DNA of 64,000 nucleotides. It comes from SIG603 sp044432645 (GTDB taxonomy: Bacteria; Bacillota; Clostridia; Oscillospirales; Acutalibacteraceae). Within the stretch, counting starts at the first letter, position 1. Each line of letters starts with the position of its first letter. Below are positions 58,269 through 64,000 of the stretch, in pieces. Made by a program: the position numbers and the translations under genes. The stretch covers positions 1 to 64,000 of the forward strand of contig JAWXUM010000002.1 of assembly GCA_044432645.1 (NCBI GenBank), read 5' to 3'. The notes beneath the pieces were generated by a model that was not told the DNA's origin, did not search any database, and saw only the letters and a list, made by a program, of their open reading frames with translations.

Positions 58269-59504
58269 ATGTTTGACGAGAAAATATATTTAAGAGATTT
58301 AGCAAAAGAAACTTACGACTATGCCACAAGTGACATTATGAACGAAAGACGAAAAGCTTGGAGCAAACAAAACGATTTGCAGTTTACAAAACCACTTATT
58401 TACATAAGATCAATTCCTTTTGGTGAAATTATTGATTTGAACAATTTAAAATGTAATACACCTGCTTTAAGAAATTACGAAAAAAACCTCTTATTAAATA
58501 GGTATCGCATGACCCTTGCTGACGACTATGTAATTGAGCCTTATATAACAATGAATGCAAGTGTTGCTGTTTCTGAACATAGTATTTGGGGAATTGAATG
58601 TGCATTGACTAAACGTGAAAAAAATGGCGATTGCAGTGCGTTTAAACCGTCAATTATTGAAACTGAAGATTGGAAAAATATGGTTGTTACAGATTATGCT
58701 GTCGACGAAAAACAAACTGCTGATAACTATGAATTTCTTTATAATGTGTTTGGAAATTCAATTCCTATTGAAATAAACAGACAAACTCCATTTGCAAATA
58801 AATGGAATAACGATATTGCTACATTGCTTGCTAAAATGCGCGGTTTGGAACAACTAATGTGGGATATGTATGATGAGCCTGAGTGGCTACACGAAATTTT
58901 AACTTTTATGCGTGACAACATTTTAAGACAGATGGATTTATGCGAAAAAGCAGGTGGATTTACTTCTATTAATAATGAAAACCAATCTATGCAGTATGCA
59001 ACTGGAATTATTACACCAGAAAAAAACAGTAAAATCAACTCACTTAAAGATATTTGGGGATTTTTGGCAGCGCAAGAGTTCGCAGTTGTCGGCCCTGACT
59101 TCTTCAAAGAATTCATGTTTGATTATCAAAAACCTATTTTAGAAAAATACGGTTTAGTTTCTTACGGCTGTTGCGAGGATATGACTCAAAAAATTGAAAT
59201 TATCAAAAGCTTATCAAACTTAAGAAGAATTGCTGTTACTCCTTTTTCTGATGCTAAAAAATGTGCCGAACAAATTGGTAAAGATTATGTTGCTTCGTGG
59301 CGACCTAATCCATCAAGTGCTATAGCGCAAGGCATTAATGAAGATTTCATCAGAAAAGATATGAGAAAGCATTTCGACATTTTTACTGCTAATAACTGCG
59401 TTTTTGATATTACTTTAAAAGATGTTGAAACTCAAAGCGGCAATCCTAATGCTATTAAAATTTGGACAGATATTGTTCGTGATGAAATAGAAAAATACTT
59501 TTAA
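58269..59504 (+). CDS. Uroporphyrinogen-decarboxylase-like protein
   Basis: 411 aa. Similar in fold region to the URO-D/methyltransferase superfamily (MtaA, corrinoid methyltransferases): IWGFLAAQEFAVVGPDFFKEF, GLVSYGCCEDMTQKI and AVTPFSDAKKCAEQIG. It lacks the RQAGRY start of true HemE and no haem genes are nearby. Many Clostridia carry such proteins with AraC or LacI regulators and metabolite transporters, with no proven reaction. Substrate unknown; demethylation or lyase activity is a guess. The ATG follows AAAAGGTGG. Confidence 0.72.
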   Translation: MFDEKIYLRDLAKETYDYATSDIMNERRKAWSKQNDLQFTKPLIYIRSIPFGEIIDLNNLKCNTPALRNYEKNLLLNRYRMTLADDYVIEPYITMNASVAVSEHSIWGIECALTKREKNGDCSAFKPSIIETEDWKNMVVTDYAVDEKQTADNYEFLYNVFGNSIPIEINRQTPFANKWNNDIATLLAKMRGLEQLMWDMYDEPEWLHEILTFMRDNILRQMDLCEKAGGFTSINNENQSMQYATGIITPEKNSKINSLKDIWGFLAAQEFAVVGPDFFKEFMFDYQKPILEKYGLVSYGCCEDMTQKIEIIKSLSNLRRIAVTPFSDAKKCAEQIGKDYVASWRPNPSSAIAQGINEDFIRKDMRKHFDIFTANNCVFDITLKDVETQSGNPNAIKIWTDIVRDEIEKYF

Positions 59505-59512
59505 CAAAATTT

Positions 59513-59543
59513 TAGGGACTGTTCTGGTAAAGAACAGTCCCTA
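59513..59543. repeat. GGGACTGTT palindrome
   Basis: TAGGGACTGTTCT pairs exactly with AGAACAGTCCCTA around a five-base loop, just after the URO-D-like gene. Same core as 36474-36500. It could act as a terminator stem, although only ATACTGT follows. Confidence 0.7.
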
Positions 59544-59588
59544 ATACTGTCAAAAAACCTATGTTGTAAAAAAAGTTGCACAAACATT

Positions 59589-59727
59589 GTAGGGGCGAGC
59601 TGTGCTCGTCCGTGAATAAAACAAAAAGTTTTGTCTTGTTTTGTGTAAAATAGAGAAATATTTTTATTAATTTTATAAAAGCACTAAATTAACATCTTGA
59701 TTTCGGACGAGCACAGCTCGCCCCTAC
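59589..59727. repeat. Inverted-repeat mini-element (139 bp)
   Basis: A perfect 24-base inverted repeat, beginning GTAGGGGCGAGCTGTGCTCG (59589-59608) and its complement at 59704-59727, encloses 91 bases of AT-rich sequence. Each repeat contains a smaller palindrome (GGCGAGC/GCTCGTC). The core also occurs before dapA (4632-4654). The whole could form a large cruciform. MITE-like origin is inference; no target-site duplication is clear. Confidence 0.75.
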
Positions 59728-59821
59728 CATTTTTAAAATATATTTTCGGTATTTTACACAAATACAAAACATTTTTCGACAAGCTGAGAACAAGTATGAA
59801 TTTTCATACTTGTTCTTTTAA

Positions 59822-61054
59822 TTATCTTTTTACTCGTAAATACGCACCTTTTGGTATATCTATATCAGTTTTTAAAAGTACTGTCATAGTTGCGTGTGGA
59901 GCTGTGGCTATTTCTTTTTCGTATTTATCAAATATCTCATCTAATTTAACAGTAAAAGGCTTTTGATTGGCAACCAAAACATCAGCTATGTCACCTTTTA
60001 AAAACTTATTACGCTGAGAAAGTTCTATGTAATCACCATTTCTGCCTTGACTAATAGCTACAACGTCCCAAGTGCGAATATATCCACCGTTTTCAGTATT
60101 TTGACCAGGTTCTTCGCCTGTAAAAAATCCTTTGCTGTATTGTCTGTGACTTGTTTTTTCTGTTTCGTCAATTATCCAATTTGGAATTTTTTTATCTGGG
60201 TTTTGTAAAGTAAAGTCAATAGCATTTCTGTAAGCGCTTGTTGTGCTTGCTACATAGTAGGCAGATTTTGCTCGTCCCTCAACTTTAAGGCTGTGAACTC
60301 CAGCTTGAATAAGCTTTGGAACATCTTCTATCATGCACATATCTTTTGAGTTCATGATGAAAGTTTTACTTCGTCCACTTTCATCTTTTTGCTCTTCTAT
60401 AGTGAATTTTTCGTCAGGTCTTTTCAGCGTTTCAACTAGTTCATATTCCCAACGACAAGGCTGTGCGCAGTCGCCACGGTTTGCATCTCTGCCTGTCATA
60501 TAGCTTGAAAGCAAACATCTGCCTGAAAAAGAAACACACATAGCACCATGAACAAACACTTCGATTTCTAAATCTTCTGGAATTTTTGATTTAATTTCAA
60601 TTATTTCAGCAAGTGACAGTTCCCTTGCAAGTACAACTCTTTTTGCACCTAAAGCATAAAAAGCCATTGCAGTTTGGTAATTTGCTATACCAGCTTGTGT
60701 TGAAATGTGAATTTCAACATCAGGTGCATGCTCTTTTACAAGCATAAGCACACCAATATCAGCGATTATTACGCCGTCTACTTTAATTTTATTTAAAAAT
60801 TGCAAAAATTCTGGTAAATGAATTATTTCATCGTTATGTGGAATTGTGTTACAAGTTACATAAACTTTTACATTTTTGTCATGACATAAGTTTACAGCTT
60901 TTTCAAGTTCTTCGTTAGAAAAATTTCCCGGTGCTGCACGCATACCGAAAATTTTACCTGCTAAATAGACTGCATCTGCTCCGTAATCAAGAGCAGATTG
61001 TAGTCTTTCTATATCGCCAACAGGCGACAAAAGTTCTGGTTTAAAGTTTTTCAT
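59822..61054 (-). CDS. U32-family peptidase
   Basis: 410 aa. PELLSPVGDIERLQSALDYGADAVYLAGK opens the protein, and the family signature EVFVHGAMCVSFSGRCLLSSYMTGRDANRG lies mid-chain, followed by CAQPCRW with Fe-S- or metal-type Cys and SKDMCMIEDVP. Relatives include RlhA/TrhP, which act in RNA hydroxylation with a U32 fold; collagenase activity is older annotation. It is seven bases after mltG and part of the minus gene run. The start follows AGGATAAAATT. Confidence 0.9.
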   Translation of the reverse strand: MKNFKPELLSPVGDIERLQSALDYGADAVYLAGKIFGMRAAPGNFSNEELEKAVNLCHDKNVKVYVTCNTIPHNDEIIHLPEFLQFLNKIKVDGVIIADIGVLMLVKEHAPDVEIHISTQAGIANYQTAMAFYALGAKRVVLARELSLAEIIEIKSKIPEDLEIEVFVHGAMCVSFSGRCLLSSYMTGRDANRGDCAQPCRWEYELVETLKRPDEKFTIEEQKDESGRSKTFIMNSKDMCMIEDVPKLIQAGVHSLKVEGRAKSAYYVASTTSAYRNAIDFTLQNPDKKIPNWIIDETEKTSHRQYSKGFFTGEEPGQNTENGGYIRTWDVVAISQGRNGDYIELSQRNKFLKGDIADVLVANQKPFTVKLDEIFDKYEKEIATAPHATMTVLLKTDIDIPKGAYLRVKR

Positions 61055-61060
61055 ATAATT

Positions 61061-62314
61061 TTATCCTGTAATATATTTTTTTAGGTTTTCAGCATGACCA
61101 GCAGCTGTTTCTGCGTAATAACCGTTACCGTCTTCATCATGGCAGAAATAGTACATTTCCGAGTAATCCTCGTCAGGGTTTAAAGCAGCATTTATAGCAT
61201 CTGTACCAGGGTTGCAAATTGCGCCAGCTGGTAAACCACTAATGTTATATGTGTTGTAATCACTAGTAAAGCCGTCAGGAACTTCCTCAAGAGATGAATA
61301 AGGGTAATATATTGTAGAGTCAAGTCCAAGTGAATAAATACTAACGCTTGCACCACTTTCTAAACGGTTGTGAATTACTGCTGAAACTTTATACATATCA
61401 GCTTCGTCAGCAGCTTCAGCTTGTATAATTGATGCAATAATTATAATTTCGTCCAATGTGTATCCAGATTCTTCAACTTGTTCTAACATTTGTGAAGTGA
61501 ATTTAGTTTGGAAATTATAAAGCATTTTACCTATAACAGAATTTACAGATTCCCCCACGTAGAAGTCATATTTATCAGGGAACAAATAACCCTCTACTGT
61601 ATAGTATTTATCTTCTTCGTTATCAATTTCAGAAATCATGTCGTAAGCGTCGAAATATTCATCATTCAAAGCTTCTAAGAACTCTTCGGCTGAGCAAACA
61701 GAATTTTCTTCTAAAACAGCAGCAATTTCAATTGCTGTAAGCCCTTCACGGAACAGCACGTCTTCTACAACTTCTTTATCTGGATAAGACTGAAGTTCGC
61801 TTATGATGTATTCATAGTCCATATCAGTTGAAAGTTCATGAACTCCTGATACAAAAGTACTTGCACTTGTTGTTAAAGTACAATAAATAGTGAAAAATTC
61901 AGGGGCGTCAATTGCGCCAGCTTCATAAAGTAGTTGAGCCATTGTAGAAACATCAATTTCTTCTGGAACTTCAACATCGGTTGTACCACTGGTTCTGTTT
62001 ACAGCAAACAAATCGTTAGAGCCAGTTATAAGGTAACTAGCTAAAGAAAGTCCAACAATTATAACCATTGCAGCCCAAACAAGCCTAAATACACGTCTAT
62101 TTTTAACAGCTTTAACTTTGTTGCGTTTTTTATGTTCTTTTTTATATTGTTTTTTATCTTTGTCTTTATAATAATCTTGAACTTTGCTTTCGTTAGCTTG
62201 TCTTCTTACTTGATTTTTGCTGTCCATAATTCTTATATCGTCAATAGGTGCAGTTTTATTTAAAATTTCTTCGTCAATATTAAGCTCAAACGTATCGATT
62301 TTATCTTTATCCAT
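61061..62314 (-). CDS. mltG: Endolytic transglycosylase MltG
   Basis: 417 aa. Type II membrane protein: a basic cytoplasmic region (residues 40-75, KDKDKKQYKKEHKKRNKVK), one membrane segment (about 78-100), then an extracellular YceG domain. The active-site region is EIIIIASIIQAEAAD, with the catalytic Glu. It cuts nascent glycan strands and so sets their length. Its start overlaps the stop of the 5-FTHF cyclo-ligase by eight bases. Confidence 0.93.
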   Translation of the reverse strand: MDKDKIDTFELNIDEEILNKTAPIDDIRIMDSKNQVRRQANESKVQDYYKDKDKKQYKKEHKKRNKVKAVKNRRVFRLVWAAMVIIVGLSLASYLITGSNDLFAVNRTSGTTDVEVPEEIDVSTMAQLLYEAGAIDAPEFFTIYCTLTTSASTFVSGVHELSTDMDYEYIISELQSYPDKEVVEDVLFREGLTAIEIAAVLEENSVCSAEEFLEALNDEYFDAYDMISEIDNEEDKYYTVEGYLFPDKYDFYVGESVNSVIGKMLYNFQTKFTSQMLEQVEESGYTLDEIIIIASIIQAEAADEADMYKVSAVIHNRLESGASVSIYSLGLDSTIYYPYSSLEEVPDGFTSDYNTYNISGLPAGAICNPGTDAINAALNPDEDYSEMYYFCHDEDGNGYYAETAAGHAENLKKYITG

Positions 62315-62858
62315 TAAAAATCTCCTTTGTAAATTTATCAGTAATTAAAAATTCAAGTTGCTTGTCATGTTTTTCTTTTGGAATTTCATTTACAATTTGC
62401 TCGCTATAACAAACACCAACGCTTTTAACTTTATTTTTTCTTAAAAATGTATCATAATAAGCCTTGCCATAGCCTATTCTATATCCATTTAAATCAAAGC
62501 CTAAACCAGGAACTAAACAAATAGGATTTTCAAGTTTTTGCAAAACTTTCATATTATCTATTGGTTCAAAAATACCATATTTTGACTTTTTAAGCTGATT
62601 TAAGCTTTCAACTTTACAAAAAATCATAGTTCGGTCGTCTATACATTTAGGAGCATAGACATTTACCTTGTTTTTTAAAAGTATTTTGCATAAATTTAAA
62701 GTTTCAACTTCAGTATATGCACTTAAATAAACTAAAACATCTCTTTCATTTTTAATAAATTCTAAAATTCTAGAATTTATTAACACATCTTTATCAGCTT
62801 TGTTTTCAATATTTTTTCGAATTGCTTTAAGCTGATTTCGCAAAACATCTTTATTCAT
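62307..62858 (-). CDS. 5-formyltetrahydrofolate cyclo-ligase
   Basis: 183 aa. It turns 5-formyl-THF into methenyl-THF with ATP. RNQLKAIRKNIEN at the start, VYLSAYTEVET, and the conserved end LVPGLGFDLNGYRIGYGKAYYDTFL match the family. Its ATG directly follows the DJ-1-like gene's stop codon. Overlaps mltG. Confidence 0.95.
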   Translation of the reverse strand: MNKDVLRNQLKAIRKNIENKADKDVLINSRILEFIKNERDVLVYLSAYTEVETLNLCKILLKNKVNVYAPKCIDDRTMIFCKVESLNQLKKSKYGIFEPIDNMKVLQKLENPICLVPGLGFDLNGYRIGYGKAYYDTFLRKNKVKSVGVCYSEQIVNEIPKEKHDKQLEFLITDKFTKEIFNG

Positions 62859-63398
62859 TTATTTACAAAACATTGAAGCTTTAATTTTGTCTGCTCTTGC
62901 TTTACTGTGGAAATGTTCAACTAAAGTTAACGCAAAATCATCAGCAACACCAGCACCTTTTCCAGTGATTAGTTTTCCGTCTACAGTAACATTTTCACAT
63001 GTGTAATTTGCACCGTTTAATTGAGTGTCAAAACCTGGGTAGCAAGTAACATTTTTACCTGAGATTAAATTCATATGTCCTAAAATTGATGGAGCTGCAC
63101 AAATAGCACCAACAAATAAATCGTTATGAAAAGCATAAGTAATACAAGCTTTTACAATAGGGTCTTTTTCTAAGTTTAGTGTTCCAGGGATTCCACCTGG
63201 CAAAACTACCATTTCAATGTCATCAGTTGTTATTTCGCTTGTAGTAATGTCGCAAGTTACTGGTATTTGGTGTGCGCCCTCAATAACTTTTGCGCCTACT
63301 CCTACAACTTTTACTGAAAGTTCAGCACGCCTTAAAATATCAACAGTTGCTAATGCTTCAATTTCCTCGAAACCGTCTGCTAAAAAAACATATATCAT
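62859..63398 (-). CDS. DJ-1/PfpI-family protein
   Basis: 179 aa. The nucleophile elbow VGAICAAPSILG places Cys100, and Glu11/Glu12 in DGFEEIEA supply the interacting acid. Members include DJ-1 (glyoxalase or deglycase-like) and ThiJ/YajL; specificity is not predicted. It lies upstream of the cyclo-ligase with no gap, in the same unit. The start follows GGAGGCAAT. Confidence 0.92.
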   Translation of the reverse strand: MIYVFLADGFEEIEALATVDILRRAELSVKVVGVGAKVIEGAHQIPVTCDITTSEITTDDIEMVVLPGGIPGTLNLEKDPIVKACITYAFHNDLFVGAICAAPSILGHMNLISGKNVTCYPGFDTQLNGANYTCENVTVDGKLITGKGAGVADDFALTLVEHFHSKARADKIKASMFCK

Positions 63399-63422
63399 AA
63401 TTATTGCCTCCGTTTTAAATAG

Positions 63423-64000
63423 TTATAAATTTTTTATTAAATTATAAAGTTCATCGCTTATATCATCTATAGTTCTAGGTTTGTCACCTAAACCACAGTT
63501 TATTACTGTCCAGTCTAACTTTTTTGCTGCATATAACGCACACTCACGGCATTCTTGTAAAAAGTTCAAATTACTTTCGTGAATATCTTTTTTACTCTCG
63601 TCGCCGTCATAACGATTGGACATTAATTTTTGCGAAATATGAATAGGCATATCAAGGTAAATAACTTTGTCTGCCCTTGGAAGTCCAAACTTTTCATGTT
63701 CTAAATTATCTAGCCACGAAATAAATTTGTCCCACTTATCTTTAGGCAGTTTAGTCATTTGAAAAACTATATTAGAGCTTACATAACGGTTAGCGATTAT
63801 TGTTTTGCCGTCTAAATAATCTTGTTTCCAATCTTTTTGAAAGCTTGCAAATCTGTCCACGGCATAAAAAGTCGAAACAGCATAAGCGTTTACATCTTTT
63901 GGGTTTTGACTAAATTCACCGTTTAGGTACATTTTAACAAGTGCAGATGAATTGGACTCATAATTAGGAAAATCGATTTTTATGCAGTTTTCGCCGTCAT
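63423..64000 (-). CDS. tmk: Thymidylate kinase (5' end outside window)
   Basis: At least 192 aa, with the frame open to the right edge (DGENCIKIDFPNYESNSSALVKMYLNGEF at the visible start). It makes dTDP from dTMP. Visible: FAVDRFASFQ with the dTMP-binding Arg, IIANRYVSSNIVFQ and YLDMPIHISQKLM, in the order of Tmk. The P-loop lies outside. The spacing RADKVIYLDMP and a long LID fit bacterial Tmk of the Clostridia type. Last gene on the minus strand in the window, 24 bases before the DJ-1 gene start. Confidence 0.88.
   Translation of the reverse strand, partial: DGENCIKIDFPNYESNSSALVKMYLNGEFSQNPKDVNAYAVSTFYAVDRFASFQKDWKQDYLDGKTIIANRYVSSNIVFQMTKLPKDKWDKFISWLDNLEHEKFGLPRADKVIYLDMPIHISQKLMSNRYDGDESKKDIHESNLNFLQECRECALYAAKKLDWTVINCGLGDKPRTIDDISDELYNLIKNL

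Larger units (their letters stand above)
59505..59821. repeat. Repeat-rich intergenic region
   Basis: 317 bases without a gene. From left: a 13-bp GGGACTGTT-type hairpin at 59513-59543; inverted 24-base repeats at 59589-59612 and 59704-59727, each itself nearly palindromic; a 12-base inverted pair around TTTGTGTAAAAT (near 59640) and ATTTTACACAAA (near 59753); and a 13-base hairpin GAACAAGTATGAA/TTCATACTTGTTC at 59788-59815 before the U32 gene. No transposase is present. Confidence 0.85.

Noticed and set aside
59697..59966. An 89-residue plus-strand frame across the intergenic repeats.
   Set aside because: It runs through the inverted repeat and the 3' end of the U32 gene in the opposite sense; no ribosome site or family.
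1..64000. CRISPR arrays, rRNA genes and complete insertion sequences.
   Set aside because: No regularly spaced direct repeats, no rRNA signatures and no transposase reading frame were seen; the only recombinase is cut by the window edge.

Overview
The window is chromosomal DNA of an AT-rich, low-GC Gram-positive anaerobe, most likely class Clostridia (a gut-type Lachnospiraceae/Ruminococcaceae-like organism; the family is my inference). Support: a SCIFF peptide with its radical-SAM maturase (nearly universal in Clostridia), a lysine (L-box) riboswitch before asd-dapA-dapB, a single-chain PurL, MurT/GatD, a PduL-type phosphotransacylase with acetate kinase, TmcAL, an Lsa/CplR-like ABC-F protein, GGAGG-type ribosome sites and sigma-A-like promoters.

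Layout. 1-0.74 kb: 3' end of a large serine recombinase, the edge of a mobile element outside the window. 0.75-3.1 kb (minus): tRNA-Leu, tgt, queA (queuosine). 3.2-6.8 kb (plus): lysine riboswitch, asd, dapA, dapB and an ACT-only protein. 6.9-8.4 kb: a cytoplasmic-type sulfatase. 8.5-9.4 kb: a relic of the recombinase 3' end, a zeta-toxin-like P-loop protein and tRNA-Val. 9.6-18.5 kb (plus): purL, alr, MATE and EamA transporters, nagB, HAD phosphatase. 18.5-21.3 kb: cyclophilin lipoprotein, S1-domain protein, YitT protein. 21.5-23.1 kb: SCIFF ranthipeptide system. 23.1-27.4 kb: ABC-F protein with an attenuator leader, ROK glucokinase, galM, Nudix. 27.5-36.5 kb: pduL, family-4 UDG, conserved hypothetical, murT-gatD, MATE, ackA, tmcAL, a Cys/Gly-rich membrane peptide, HD protein. 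36.5-49.6 kb: sugar epimerase/oxidoreductase pair, nitroreductase-MATE, C39-like protease, a three-gene GlpA-like flavoprotein operon, another TIM-barrel isomerase, Bcp, htpG-CPBP-tadA. 49.7-59.5 kb: a five-gene sugar/polyol operon with a divergent LacI regulator, uxaC, and a divergent AraC/URO-D-like pair. 59.5-64 kb (minus): repeat-rich gap, then U32 peptidase, mltG, 5-FTHF cyclo-ligase, DJ-1/PfpI and thymidylate kinase (cut by the window end).

Most of the window is housekeeping and carbohydrate metabolism. The points that deserve a second look are: the ABC-F leader, which has a six-codon uORF and three mutually exclusive pairing segments; a GatD homologue lacking both the nucleophilic Cys and the catalytic His; the SCIFF peptide with a seventh Cys; a CPBP protease whose only well-placed start is ATC; the duplicated recombinase tail that brackets about 7.8 kb and supplies terminators to host genes; and families of GTAGG- and GGGACTGTT-type palindromes between genes. 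I see no CRISPR array, rRNA gene or complete insertion sequence. All calls are from reading the sequence; no database search was possible.
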